Shown here piece after piece: positions 23,890 to 55,619 of a DNA stretch of 64,000 nucleotides (position 1 is the first letter of the stretch; each line of letters begins with the position of its first letter). The position numbers and the translations under genes were made by a program. This DNA is from Aphelocoma coerulescens (taxonomy: Eukaryota; Chordata; Aves; Passeriformes; Corvidae): positions 1,061,501 through 1,125,500 of the forward strand of contig NC_091018.1 in the NCBI RefSeq assembly GCF_041296385.1, written 5' to 3'. Under the pieces are notes generated by a model. It was not told where the DNA came from. It saw only the letters and a list, made by a program, of their open reading frames with translations, and ran no database searches.

Positions 23890-25086
23890 ACAAGGGCAGC
23901 GGCTGAAGCCTTGCGGCGGGAGGACACCACGGCCGCGCCCCTGGGGCTCCCCCTTGGGCATCCCGGGGGTCCCCCGCAGTTCGGGTGCGGGTGCGCTCTG
24001 TGCTCTGCGGGAGAAGCTGCCCACCCAGTCAGGGCCATGGGGCACCGGGCCCCGCCCTGCCGAGCGGGGGGAAAGCGGGGCTGGAGCCGCAGCTCTGCCG
24101 GGGGGACCGGCCGGGGAAAGGGGACGGAGGGAGCGGGCACCGCCTCCCGCACGGGCAGCCCCGGCGGTGCCGCAGGTGCGGCGGGCGCGGCTCCTTTAAG
24201 GCACCGGCACCGCCCTCCCGTCCCGGCCCCCCTCCCGCTGCCGGGAGGCGCCGGCCGGAGCCGCTGCAGGTACCGGCAGGATCGTGGGACCGGGGGTCGC
24301 TCCGCCGGCGGGGCCGGGGGTACCGAGGGCTCCTCCGCGGACGGGGGAGGACGGGGATCCCTCGGCTGGTGGGGAATCGGGGGGAGCCAGCTGTCCCTCT
24401 GCTGTCGGGGGGTCGAGCCGCGGTGTCCCAGGGTGGGGGCAGGTCCCAGCCCCGGTGGCCGCGCTGAGAACGCGGTGCCGCCGGCCCCGGCCCCCCCTTT
24501 CCCCGACGGAGAGGAGCCGGGGTTCCGTCCCGCCAGCCCCTCTTCCCCGAGGGACGCCGGGGCGCGGCTGCGGGGACGGGAAGGGCCCTCCCGCCGGTTC
24601 CGCCGACCCGGGCGGGGAGCGGCTGCAGCCCCCGAGCAGATGCTCCGGCTCTGTCGAGGCTGGAGCGGCCGCAGCCACCCGGGTCTCGGTGCCGCCGCCT
24701 CCGAGCCGGATCCTGTCCCTACCGCGGGTCCTGGTGCGTGTCCGCTCCCGGCGGCTCCTCGGGGTCGGGCAGCTCCGAGCCCCGGTGCGTTCGTGGGAGG
24801 GGCAGCCCGGGGCGGCTCCTTCCTGCCGGGGCTGCCCGCGGGTGCTGGGCGTCAGCCCGGTCCCACGGAGCCGGCTGAGGTCACCGGGACGGCGGGGCTG
24901 GCAGGCGGCCCGAGCGCAGCCCGGGGCAGGGCGGTGGAGGCGGCGGGCGGGCCGATGTCCTGGGTGCCGCGATCCGGTCCAGCCCCGGGAACGGGCACGG
25001 GGCATCTCGCGGGGCGGGACCCGGGCTCAGCAGCTCGCATGTCCCTAGCTGGCATCTGGTGAGGGCCAGCCATCCCGGGTGGAGCG

Positions 25087-25090
<4 letters not shown>
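23890..25090 (+). promoter_or_regulatory. CpG island and 5' region of SYTL4
   Basis: A 1.2-kb CpG-dense block ends at the SYTL4 start codon. A plausible untranslated first exon ends at CCGCTGCAG before GTACCG near 24269, and an acceptor TCCCTAG near 25047 would join it to the coding exon. Both junctions are inferred from sequence alone. Confidence 0.5.
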
Positions 25091-31608
<6,518 letters not shown>

Positions 31609-31847
31609 TGAAATGTCATTGTGTTCTTATTTCTTCCCATTCTTTTTCCTACCACCCCATTTCACAGTCTGCTCTTTCCTTGTCCTCTCCACCCTCTTTC
31701 CCATACACAGTCCAGCCCCAGCTGCAGCACAGGATGGGTAGAACTGTGTGGGGTCAGCCTGGGGAGACTGGGGATTGTGCTCCCCAGGAAACGTTTGTTT
31801 TCCAGGCCTCTCAGTGACATATGTGCCAGGACTGACTTTTATACAAA

Positions 31848-31853
31848 TTTATT
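31848..31853 (-). terminator. Likely SRPX2 poly(A) signal (AATAAA)
   Basis: Plus-strand TTTATTTATTTAT gives overlapping AATAAA copies on the minus strand, about 600 nt after the SRPX2 stop. The SYTL4 signal lies on the far side, so the two convergent transcripts need not overlap. Confidence 0.55.
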
Positions 31854-32447
31854 TATTTATAGTTAATATTCTACTGCCAAAGCAGTTCCCAGAAAGGGTT
31901 CCCTGTAGGTGGTGGGAGAGGGAGGGAGTGGCAGGGGAGATGGCAAACCCTTTGGGGTGGATTGCACGCTGGCTGGCTGCTGTGGGCTCTGCTGAGCACG
32001 GGGCCATTTGCTTTTAATAAGGGCTTTCGGAGTGGGAGGCATCAGGTCCAGGGTGTGCACAGGGTGAGCCGTGGGGAGGCTGAAGCTGCTGTGTTAGAGG
32101 CTGTCACACTGCTGGCCGGCCTGCCCTCCCTGCCCTGCCTGCGCCCCTCTGGCTCCCTGTCTCTTCCCTGCCCTGGGATTTGAGCAGGGGCACTCCAGCA
32201 TCTCCTGCCATGGTCCTGGTTGGGCTGAACCATCCCCCAGCTGGAAACAGCTCCGGGCTGCTGGGCAGTGGGACTCTGCTGGCACACAGTCCCTGCTCGC
32301 CTCTCTGTGCCAGAACAGCCAGAGAGGGGCTCCCCTTCCCCGGGGTCCTTGGCACCCTGCTCCTCCTCTACAGTGGGCGACTAGAAAAGCAGAAAGGAAG
32401 GTGTCCCTCCCCTGAGGGCAGTGGCGGGGGCTCTCCCCGGCGCTGGC

Positions 32448-35400
32448 TCACTCGCAGGGGTCCCCGCTCTGTGCCCGCCGGGCCGCCTCGCGCTCGCTCA
32501 GCAGGTACGTGTCGATGAACACGAAGAGCTCGTCGGGGCTCACCGGGGAGATGTAGCGCTCGCGGTCGGTGCCCGCCTTGTCCAGCAGCACCGCGTTGAA
32601 GTGGGAGCGCGTGAGGTGCAGGAAGCGCCTGCAGGTGCAAAGGGGGTCTCTGCTCGGGGCTGGGGGCGTGCACTGAGGGCTGAGCCTGCCCACCTCTTGC
32701 AACCATGCTCAGGTCCCTCTGAGCTCCCGTCTCTTCTCGGGGCTGTGAGCTCTGGGAAGCTCTGGTGATACTGCATTCAGACTTGCAGGGGGGTCCCCCC
32801 CATTGCATGAGCCCCTTTGGTGCAGCAGAAAGGGGCTGTTCATGAACCCAACTGCAACCTCATGCTTTGCCATTCCTAGAGGCATTCCCATTCCCTGTCC
32901 CCTCAAACAGGCACCTGGCTCTGCAGGACAGCCCCCTGTCTCCCTACCTGAGCTCCTCGATGATGCTGAGGGACAGGCGGTGCTCCCGGATGCGTCCCAC
33001 CTCGTGTGGGGGCTGCCCCACCAGCTCGACGGTGGTGACATGGCGCAGGTCCAGCCCGCAGGCAGCTTGCTGTGTGGGAGGGGGACAGTGAGGGGCTGCT
33101 GGATGTGGAGGTGGGGAGGCAGGCAGCAGGAAGGTCTCCTCACCTGCAGCATGGAGATCTGCATCTTGTAGTAGCGGTTTGAGGGGTCGGGGGCTGAGAT
33201 GACAAAGAGGCGGCGTTTCTCATGGAACTGATCCAGCAGGCTGGCGGCCGAGTTCACATCCGTGTTGATCTGCATGGCTGGGGTAAGAGACAAGTGTGGG
33301 GGGAGTTGCCATCGTGGCCCCCATCACCCCTTTGACCCATCAGGCAGCATCCCCCGAAGCGCAGGGCATCGGCACGGGCAGCTCCTGCCCTGCCCGCACC
33401 ACTTACGCGCACAAAGGGGCTGGGAGCCCGTCCACTGCTGGGTGGACTGGCAGACCCGCAGGGAGGTGCCCTGGCGCTCGTAGCCCCCGTCGCACAGGTA
33501 CTCGCAGGTGGCACCGTAGTTGTTGCCGTCGGAGGTGCAGGAGATGTACCCGTTCTGCGGAGGCTTCAGGACAGGGCAGCGCCTCACTGCATGGAGGGAA
33601 GCTGGCTGAGGGCTGGGGCTGATGGAGCGCAGCCCCAGCAGTGGGTGTGGAGCCTGGAGCTGGGGGGAGCAGCAAGAGGCCCCACGGGAGCCCTCTCACC
33701 TTGGACACGGATGCTGAACTTGCAGCTGGCTCGGTTGTAAGCCTGGTCATGGGCGGTGTAGCGGATCACATGCTCTCCTTCAGGGAATTCAGAGCCGGGC
33801 TCTGGGCCCCGCAGCATCACCCTGCACCCAACAGACGGGTTTCCCCATCAGCACCCCGGGCAGGGGCACCCGGCACGGCCTCCAGCCCTCGCTGGCAGGG
33901 CCTGCAGCACCTCTGCCCTCACCTCTTGATGACTCCGTCAGCAGAGTCCCTCACGCGGGGAGGGTCCCAGTAGACAGTGGCAGTCAGCTTGCCTGGCTCT
34001 GCGATGCGCTGCCGGGAGTCTGGACAGCGGATCTTGGGAGGCTCCATATCTGCCCAGAAGGAGGAGAGGGGCTCATGAAACCTGTGGATATCTTAGCTGA
34101 GCTATGAGAAGGAGGCACCAGCCCCGGTGTTGAACCACCTCAGGGACCTCGGAGCCGTTTGGACCTGCTGTAAAGCCAGCGCTGAGTGCCCCAGTCCCGG
34201 GCTGGTGCCAGTGCTTCAGGGCTAATGGCACTGCGGGGAACAGCAGGGACAGGGGTCCCAAGGGAGGAAGGTGCAGGGAATGTCCGGGTTGGATGTGAGG
34301 TGACACCTGCAGACACCCCAGGAATGAGTGATCAGCCCCTGCGTGCCCCAGCAGCGTGGGGTGAGAATTTACCTACACAGATTGGCTCGCTCCCGCTCCA
34401 GTGCCCATCCTCCATGCAGACGCGACTCCGGTCACCCTCCAGCTGGTAGCCGGGCAGGCAGGTGTAGTCACAGCGGGAATCCATCTGCACGCCTGCTGAG
34501 CACACGTAGGAGCCCCGCAGCACCGCTGGCAGCACGTGGCACCGGATTTCTGGGATAGAGAGAGCAAAGAGGGGAGGGAAGCGGCTGCCGGCCATGCGAG
34601 TGGGCAGAGCACCCCGGACTGGCCGCGGTGGGTGCCTGTGGGGATGCTGGCAAGGCAAGAGCCGGGGACACTCACGTCGGCAGTACGCCATCCCGGACCA
34701 GTGGCGGCTGGGCAGGCACTGGACAGCACTGGGACCCACCAGCCGGTACCCGCGGGTGCAGCTCAGCTCGCAGCGTGTCCCCAGGCTGCTGCGGTAGGAG
34801 CTGCCCCGGGGCGAGTAACAAGTGGCCTCTCCACGGTGGATGTTGAGCGTGGCGCACCACTGGGGCACTGCAGGAGAGCAGGGAGGTGACAGAGGAACCT
34901 GCCGTGCCTCGGTTTCCCCATGAGGACCCAAAGGATGGGTTGGGTGCTGTTACCTCTACGGTAGTCCAGGGCAGGCTCAGGGGGGGTTTCTTCTGCGTAC
35001 ACCTCGTTGGTGTGACTCTCCAGGTAGTAGCCAGACCCTGGGGAGGAGGGAAGAGACGAGCAGGCTGCGCGGTAGCTCGTGGCTGCAAAACGTCCCGCAA
35101 CTCCCGCCAAGCAACCCCAGCCCTGGGCAGACCCTGTCCTTGGGACTGCTGTCAAGGGTTAAGCCGGGCAGACCACGAGCCCAGTCCCGAGCGACATGGT
35201 GTGCGCTGGCACCAGCCGCAGACTAAACAGCGGCAGGAGCAGCCGTGGTTGTGGCAGGAAACGGGTGCTGGCGCGGAGAGGGCTGGCACCGACCCCCAGC
35301 TTCGTGCTGCCGGGAAGTCCTTCCACCCGCTCCCATGGCACCGTCACTGCCACGGGGCATCCCAAGGGAAGGAAGAAAGCTGCCCTTTCCTGCCCATCCC

Positions 35401-36853
35401 CTCACCAAGGCAAGGGGATGGTGAGCACGCTGCCCGGCCGGGGCTGGTGGGGATGCAGCCCCTTGCCCGTGCTCCAGGGAAGGATGAAGCTGCTGAAGGG
35501 GCTTGGCCGGAGATGCTGGCCCCACGCCACCCGTGCTGCGCAGAGGGGCCCCACGGACGGGGCGAGGACAGCCCTGCGCCATCCTTGCGGGCCGCCCCCT
35601 GGCGCGCACTGTGCCTTCATGGGCAAGGTACTCGCCGGCGGGGAGGGACCGGTGCAGGGGGAGAGGGCTGTCGTCCTTCCCCGCGGCCCCTCGGCGCCTC
35701 GGCCGGCCGCGGCATTCCCCAGCACTGAGCTCACGTTTCCGCCGCGTTTCCGCTGGCCCCCGCCAGCGCTGCCCCCTCCTCGCCGCCAGCCCAGCCCACC
35801 GCGCTCCCCTCCGCCGTGGCGGGGGTGCTCGGCCCGGGAAGGGGCCCCAGGCACAGCGGCAGCCCCGCCGTGGCTGCACCCAATCTCCCCTTGTCTCTGC
35901 TCGGGGTTTTGGGAAGGGGTTATCCGCCAGGGCCAACCCGAGCAGAAGCCCCGCCGTCACGGGTAGGAAACTCCATTACGAATCTTTCCAACATGAACTT
36001 TACTATGGAGCAGCTCCCCACCGCTTCCCACTAGCTGCCCACTCGTTTTCACAATGCGTTTGTCCTGCTGCTATTTTCACGCTGCCATGGATGCCTCGGG
36101 GAGCAGAGGAGCAGCGATGGTACCCATGCGGGCGGCAGTGGGGATGCCTCCGTGACCTGCTGAACAAAGGCGTTTCCCGAGGGGGCTGCCAAGACTCCCG
36201 CCGGGGCCCTGGGGACAGAGTGCACTGTGTCCCCGCAGGCAGATGCGCCATTTAATGGTGATGTTTCCTTCTATTGAAAGCGCTGCCTTTTCCTTCTCAC
36301 CTGGGGCCAGCTCAGCGCCGGCTGCACCGGGCAGGAGCATCCCCAGCCAGGCGTGCTGGCAGCATGGCCAGGGGAGAGGATGGAAGCAGGGAAGGTGGAA
36401 ACCACCTCAAACAAGGCTTGTGACCTGGTGGTCCAGCCGTGGCTGGGTTGGGACTGTGTGCTCCATCCGGCAAACATCTGCCGGCCGATGGCCCCCGTGG
36501 GAGCAGAGAGTCAGCGGGAAACTGCGCTCCCGCAGGCGGGGGTGTGAGGAAGAAAGGCTGGTTTTCTGCTCCTCCCTGGATGCCTGCCAGCAACCCCTCC
36601 ATTCCTCCCTGCACCCACAGCTCGCCCGCACAGCACCCCATGCCCTCCGTCACTGATGCTCTCCTGGCATCGCTGTACCCAGGCACTCTCCATCCCTTCC
36701 CACCACGAGCCCTCAGCAGGAGCAGAGCCGCACAGGCTGCCACCCCCAGGAGCCCCGCTGTGCCCGCACAGCCCGGCACTCACCTTCATGCCACGTGGAT
36801 GACACCAGCCTGGCAAGGACAACCAGCAGGACGGGGGCTGCCTCCTGCGCCAT
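32448..36853 (-). CDS. SRPX2: Sushi repeat-containing protein X-linked 2
   Basis: Ten exons in gene order: 36784-36853, 34954-35037, 34676-34867, 34373-34549, 33923-34049, 33700-33821, 33407-33586, 33144-33277, 32948-33069, 32448-32628; 462 codons (human 465). SRPX2 is a secreted protein that binds uPAR and acts in cell migration, angiogenesis and synapse formation. Exon 1 is a hydrophobic signal peptide ([12 protein letters not shown]). Exon 2 holds the acidic NEVYAEE segment, exon 3 sushi domain 1, exon 4 sushi 2, exons 5-6 the HYR domain (IRCPDSRQ to NRASCKF), exon 7 sushi 3, and exons 8-10 the C-terminal DUF4174-like domain ([18 protein letters not shown]). Each sushi exon shows its Cys and Trp pattern. 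The exon-domain match and lack of stops indicate a working gene. Confidence 0.96.
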
Positions 36854-37959
36854 CCTGGGGAGCCGGGGTGGGCAGCCCGCCTGCCGTGCGGAGTCCGGGA
36901 GCGGCCGTGAGCCCTGGCGAGGATGGAGACGAGCTGGAGGCAGGATGACGGCCCCCTCTGTCGCCTTGTCACTGCACAGATGTCTGTCCCTCCTGCCTGG
37001 CTGCTCTGCTTGTGCTGAGCAAACTTACTTTCCCCCTTGGCTGCCCATCCCAAACATTCAAAAGCCGTGAGTCAGGCCCAAAATGATGAGATTGTAAAAA
37101 ATAATAAATCCCAGGATCTCCCGTTTTCCAACGCGCCTCCTGCTTTTCTGGGGCTTTAAAAGGTTGTTAGAGGTTTTCTACTGCAAGCAGAAGAGCCAGA
37201 AGCCTGTTTAGACACAGGAGAGAGCCAAACCGAGCCTGTGCCAGCCCTGACGGGCTCCGGGAACGGGGGCCTGTAGGGACGAGCACAAAACCGCAGGAGC
37301 GAGGTCCCCTTTCCCACCTCTCGCCAGGAGGGAGGGAGAGACCCCGCTGCAGACGGGAAGGCTCCGGAACCGCTCCCGAGGCAAGCGCTTGCAGCTGGGG
37401 TCTGTTTCCCGGCTGAAGTTCAGCCCCCGCGAGGCAGAGGCACCGCAGTGCCTTTGTCAGGACCCGCTGCCCCACAGCCCGCGGTGTTGGGGTCGGGCGG
37501 GAGGCACGGCAGGGGCTGGAGCCACCCGGGATTTGGGCTCGGGGGCACGGGACCGCGTGGGCAAGGAACAGCGGGGCATGAGCCCGGCACGGACAGGTAG
37601 GAGCGCTCGCGTGGGGTGTGCAGGGGAGGACGCGCTGCTGTCTCAATGGGCTAATTATGTCGCGGCCAGGATGGTGAGCGCGCTAATTAATAACCCGCTG
37701 TCCTGGGCAGGGCAGGGCAGGGCGGTCCTGTGCGGAGCTGCTGCTGCCGCCGATTGTGGGGAGCCCACAGCCCCCGCAGCCCGGGGACATCCCCGGGAGG
37801 GCTCGCCCCGTGGAGGGCAGGAAGCCCGGCGCTTGTTAGCATGGTGGTAATGCCATGTGCTGGGGCGCGGGGTGGCTGTCCCGCTGGACACCTGGACAGG
37901 GGGTGGGGCACGCTTAGGGCTGCATCAGCAGCTGCTGGAGCAGGAGAGCAGGGACTGGC
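36854..37959. other. SRPX2-TSPAN6 divergent intergenic region, unique part
   Basis: About 1.1 kb upstream of SRPX2 contains mixed sequence with an A/T-rich patch at 37080-37110 and no recognisable exon. It should carry SRPX2 promoter elements. Confidence 0.5.
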
Positions 37960-38309
37960 TGGCACCGGGCAGGAGGGGGCACGGGACGGGGGGGGGTGGC
38001 ACCGGGGAGACAGGGAATGATGGCATGGATCGGGCAAGGGCTGGCACAGGGTAGCACGGGGCAGGCGGGAGGTGGCAGCGGGGGGCACCAAGCAGGTAGG
38101 AGGTGGCATGGGACAAGCAGGAGGTGGCACAGGGGAGACAGTGGATGGCACTGGAGAGGGATTGACACGGGCTAGGCAGGGAGTGGCACCGGACACGGGG
38201 TAGTAGGGAAAGGCACGGGGTGGCACCGGACAGGCAGCAGATGACACCGGACAGGAGGTGACAGAGGACAAGCAGGGGGCGACACCGGACAGGAGGTGAC
38301 ACCGAATAA
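37960..38309 (+). repeat. Degenerate G-rich repeat bordering minisatellite
   Basis: Imperfect units built on GGTGGCAC and GGCACNGGGCAGG recur with irregular spacing and merge into the regular array that follows. They look like an eroded, older part of the same expansion. Confidence 0.65.
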
Positions 38310-39242
38310 GGGGGTGTCCCAGGACAGGGGGTGTCACTGGGCAGGGAGTGTCCCTGGACAGGGGTGTCACTGGGCAGTGGTGTCCCAGGACGGGGGGTGT
38401 CCCAGGACAGGGGGTGTCCCAGGACAAGGGTGTCCCAGGACAGGGGTGTCACTGGGCAGTGGTGTCCCAGGACAGGGGGTGTCCCAGGACAGGGGGTGTC
38501 ACTGGGCAGTGGTGTCCCAGGACAGGGGGTGTCCCAGGACAGGGGGTGTCACTGGGCAGGGGTGTCACTGGGCAGTGGTGTCCCAGGACAGGGGGTGTCC
38601 CAGGACAGGGGGTGTCACTGGGCAGTGGTGTCCCAGGACAAGGGGTGTCCCAGGACGGGGGGTGTCCCAGGACAGGGGGTGTCACTGGGCAGGGGTGTCC
38701 CAGGACAGGGGGTGTCCCAGGACAGGGGGTGTCCCTGGGCAGGGGTGTCCCAGGACAGGGGGCGTCCCAGGACAGGAGTGTCACTGGGCAGTGGTGTCCC
38801 AGGACAGGGGGTGTCACTGGGCAGTGGTGTCCCAGGACAGGGGGTGTCCCAGGACAGGGAGTGTCCCAGGACAGGGGGTGTCCCAGGACAGGGGGTGTCA
38901 CTGGGCAGGGGTGTCCCAGGACAGGGGGTGTCCCAGGACAGGGAGTGTCCCAGGACAGGGAGTGTCCCAGGACAGGGGGTGTCCCAGGACAGGGGGTGTC
39001 ACTGGGCAGGGGTGTCCCAGGACAGGGGGTGTCCCAGGACAGGGGGTGTCCCAGGACAGGGGTGTCCCTGGACAAGGGATGTCCCAGGACAGGGGGTGTC
39101 CCAGGACAGGGGTGTCACTGGGCAGTGGTGTCCCAGGACAGGGGGTGTCACTGGGCAGTGGTGTCCCAGGACAGGGGGTGTCCCAGGACAGGGGGTGTCC
39201 CAGGACAGGGGTGTCACTGGGCAGTGGTGTCCCAGGACAGGG
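38310..39242 (+). repeat. Minisatellite, ~17-bp unit, upstream of TSPAN6
   Basis: About 55 head-to-tail copies of a unit near TGTCCCAGGACAGGGGG alternate irregularly with a variant TGTCACTGGGCAGGGG. The G-rich strand is the plus strand. The array stops about 170 bp before the TSPAN6 start codon. It has no stop codon in several frames, which creates long open frames of no protein meaning. It is not a CRISPR array: there are no unique spacers. Confidence 0.97.
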
Positions 39243-39410
39243 CGCCCCCTGTGGCAGGAGGGGGGAGTAGCACCGCGCCTTCTCTGCGCTCGGCCCTTTC
39301 CGTGCGCACTCGGGCACCTCCGGCGGGGGGCGTGTCGGGGGCGTGTCCCCGGAGCCCCGGCCCGGCCCCGCCCCGGCCCGTCCTGGCCCCGCAGTCGCCC
39401 CGTGTCGGCC

Positions 39411-43618
<4,208 letters not shown>

Positions 43619-44530
43619 CTGGCCCTCAGCATTCTGTGGCTCGGTATGTCTGTAAGCTTGGTGGGCTGCCTCTGCCCCCCTGGCTGCTGCTGGTCACCCC
43701 TGGGGTGGGGGTACCGTGTGGGGGGTGTGGGATTGGAGGGTACCTGCTAGGCCATGTCTGCTGTGTCATTTTACCCTGTGTATAAACCCATCCTGTCTGT
43801 TAACTCTGCTGTGTGCGTTGCAGGGAATGGCTGGGGAGGAGGCCTCCGCCTCCAGTTTTCCTCTGGATGCCGCATCGTGAAATCTTGCTTTGAACTGACT
43901 GATCTTCTTCTCAAATAGCTCATAGAAAGGAGTGCAGCAGCTGTCCTGGTGCACTCAGGGACTTGTCCTGACACTACTCTGCTGTGCCACTGCCTGGGAT
44001 AATTGGTGTAGCTGTGGTGGCTGCAGCCAGGGCGCTCCTCTGGGCGCTGCGGCCCCTGGCCCTTTCCCCGAGTGCCACACTGTGCTGAACAGACCGTGCT
44101 GGTGGCCTCTTGGGTGTCCCAGTGCTCATCTTCAGTGCCTCCATTGGGAAAGCGATGCTTCCCCTTCCCTCTGGCAGCCCCTTGGTGTCCTCTCGCTCTC
44201 CAGACACGGTTGTTCTTGAGATAGGGCTGTTAAAACACAGTCCTGCCTGCCTGAAGCCTTGGCTCAGCAAGGTTGTTGCCAAGCTGTCTCATCCCTCCCC
44301 TGGGTTTTATATACTTTTTTATAGTTGTACTTCTTTAAGTACAGGCTGTAGTGGTTCTTTGTAAGCTGTAGCGAGGTTTGGTGATGTAGCTCCTGGTGCC
44401 TTTACCTTGGTAGGTGTTCTTGCACCGATTCAGCTGTGACTTGATTGTCAGTATTATATGCTGCTTCAACTCATTTTATGTATTGAGTAGAATTCTTTTG
44501 TCCTGAGACACAATAAATACTAAGATATTT
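43619..44530 (+). other. TSPAN6: TSPAN6 3'UTR with a probable UTR intron
   Basis: After the TAG, exon 7 seems to end at 43643 before GTATGT, and a final untranslated exon starts at 43825 after TTGCAG. It ends near the AATAAA at 44512. The junction is only ~25 nt past the stop, so it should not trigger nonsense-mediated decay. Human TSPAN6 also has a separate untranslated last exon, as I recall. Confidence 0.6.
44512..44517 (+). terminator. TSPAN6 poly(A) signal (AATAAA)
   Basis: Canonical AATAAA in an AT-rich end, with a T-rich downstream stretch at 44540-44560. Confidence 0.8.
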
Positions 44531-46979
44531 TACTCTATGAAACCTCCTTGACTTTTCTTTTCATGTCCTGGGAATTCCCCTGCTTGAAGAGCAGCAAGTC
44601 CCCCCAGGGGTGATCCGCTCACTCTGGGCCAGCCAGGAACCTGTGCCCATTGCAGCTTGCATTCCTCCAACGTGCACTGGTGCACTTCGGCCTGCAAATA
44701 ACTTCTGTAATTGAATTTTCTTCATAACCGGGGTTGTGTAACTGTGCTGGAGCAGAGGGCCTGGAGCACTCCAGCCCAGGAGCTGAGGGTAAATTCAGCC
44801 CAGTGTGAACATGTGCATCCTCAGCCTGCTGGCTGCTGGCTCGGAGCAAAGGGCAGGGCAGTGCCAGGCCCCAGCTGCTCCCCAGGGCAAGAAATGTGGA
44901 TTTAAGCTTTTGATTTCATTTGTTACTGCTCATTTTTGGGCTGTTTTGTCAGCAAGCCTCTGCCTTTGTGAGCCTGGTGCTGCGGTACTGCAGTGAAGCA
45001 CCTCCCTGCCAAGCTTGGGGGATTTTTGGGTTTCAAGCACCGACCTCAAATGAGCTGTGTCTGCCTGGATGCAGGGCTGCCTGTTCTGTTCCTAGAGGGA
45101 AGAGGCAGGTGTAAACAGAGCAGTGAAGCCATGGTAGCAGTGGTGGCCCTTTTTCAGTGTCACCCCTCTGGCAGATGCTGCCTCGGCGCTGGGTGAGCTG
45201 CCCCAGCCCAACAATGACCCCGTATGGGCCAGCCTCACTGCTGACGGAAGAGCCCGGAGGGAAACACCCAAAATCCTTGTGTTGCATTTAATCCAGGTGA
45301 GTAAATCAGACTGTTGTCAGCTGGCTGAAAGCCTCCTGGCTTGGGATGGCGAGGCAGAATGCGTCAGAGCATGGAAGCCAGGCTGGAGATTGGCTGACGA
45401 CAATGAACGGATGGATGGAGACAGGGCAGGGGCATGTGAGAAGCAGGAACAGATTTGGATAAACCCATTGTCATCTTAAAGCCTGCACAGAGGGAAGGAC
45501 CCTGCCCTGGTCTGTGCCCCTGCCTCCGCAGGCAGATTCCTTCCTGGGGCAGCTGGTGGAGGTGATGCCAGGTGCTTGGGGGTGGTTCTGGGAGAGGGTG
45601 GCATGAGGAACCTGGAGGTTTCCAAGCAGCTGCCCAGCTGGGAAACCAGCATGGGTTGTGCCAACCTTGGGAATGTGGAGGCTTGTGCAGCCTGTTCATC
45701 CCCACAGGCAGCAAAAGCACTGCAGCCATCAGAGGGTGTGGGTTTTCCCTGGTTAAATAGCACTTATGTAGACAACTCACTCTAATTTGGAGAGATGCTC
45801 TGTAGGTACAGGCATGTGCTGCGGGAGGTGCCAGGCACACTTGGGACATTGATGTCCTGGCAAAGGCATTGGGTGCACCTTGGTCACCACTCTGGATGCC
45901 CTGAGCAGGGACAGAAGCATTGCTGGCTGGCCCCAGGGCTTTGGTTTCTTGCAACAGCTGTGGCTGGGTGGGTTTCACACATTCCCCCGCTGTGTTTGAA
46001 CCTCCCCTCTCAGTGGGGTAAAGGTCTCAGGGGATTTGTCAGAAACACTTGGTGTCCCCAAGGCTGGTTGGTGTCCCTTGGGGTGCCATGTGGGAGCTCT
46101 GCTGCACTGTGTTCCCGGTGTTTTAACCACATTGTCAGTGCAGCCGTGAACAGGGAGGAAGAGAACTGCCCTTAAAATATGCTCACATCCCCATGGGAGC
46201 TGCGGGGTTGTGACAGGGGCCTGGCAGCCCTGGGAACACCACATCTGGCACCTGTCTCTGCTCCCTCCCCTGTCTGTACATTCTGGCCATGGCAGCGTGC
46301 ACTCCCTTGGTGACACTGAGAGGGCTTTGCCTGGTGACACCTGCAGGATGTCAGAGCTCCTCAGCAGCAGCTGCCTCCCTGGGATGAAATCTGGAACCTG
46401 GGTTTGGCATGAGCCCCAAGGTCATGAGCAGAAGTCTGCCCAGGGGTGCACGGGGATTTTGGTGTAAGCCTTCAGCCCTGTGGCAGGCAGTGTTGTGCTC
46501 AGGGCAGCTGCAGTGTTAAGGACTTCCTTCTTCCCTCCTGCCATTCAGGTGTTGCCCATTTGTTGGTGACAGGGCTGGGGACAGCTGGTGGCACTTGGGT
46601 CCTCCACAGGAGTGGACTCCCTCTGACTTTGGCTGCTTGGCTCCTCAGGATGCTCCTTGTGCCAGCTTTTCCCATGCCTGTGCTGCACACAAGTCCAGAG
46701 GGGCTGGTGGCACCCTGAGCTGTCAGTAACAACTACTGAACACGTCAGAGCATGCTGGAACAGAGGGTCAGGACATGCTGAACAGCCACCAGCACCATCA
46801 GGGAGCAAATTAGGCACGTCTGCACGTTCCCAGTGAGGCGAGCGCTGGCGGTGCCCGTACCTGAGTTATGGATGCTCCTGACGAGGCAGCCACGCAATTA
46901 GATCACTTCTCAGACCCATTAAGCATCAGACTGAGACTAAATGACTTTCCATTTTCTTTGCAATCGCTCATACAAGACG
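44531..46979. other. TSPAN6-TNMD convergent intergenic region
   Basis: About 2.4 kb between two tail-to-tail genes. I found no exon, CR1 tail or tandem array. Short open frames here do not resemble known proteins. Confidence 0.5.
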
Positions 46980-46985
46980 TTTATT
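46980..46985 (-). terminator. TNMD poly(A) signal (AATAAA)
   Basis: TTTATT on the plus strand is AATAAA on the minus strand, about 215 nt after the TNMD stop. Confidence 0.75.
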
Positions 46986-47198
46986 GTTTGCCTCTTGCTG
47001 CTCAGCACGGCGGCGACGTGCTGGAGCGCGGCCTCCGCCAGCCCCGCGGGAGCACGCAGGGTGCGGGGGTCACCCACGGGGCGGTGCCACGGCCGGCGGG
47101 TGGACAGGCTCACCGGACATCCCACAGGCAGTGCCCGCTGCGGGCCGTGGCAGCGTGCGCCGGCGTGGTGGCCGTGCAGCAGGCGGGCACGGCGGGGC

Positions 47199-55619
<8,421 letters not shown>

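Noticed and set aside
23911..25062. 383-codon frame in the SYTL4 CpG island
   Set aside because: Gly/Arg/Pro-rich translation typical of GC-rich DNA; several overlapping frames on both strands are also open.
38310..39242. CRISPR-like regular repeats
   Set aside because: Units are contiguous and imperfect with no unique spacers, and the setting is a vertebrate genome.
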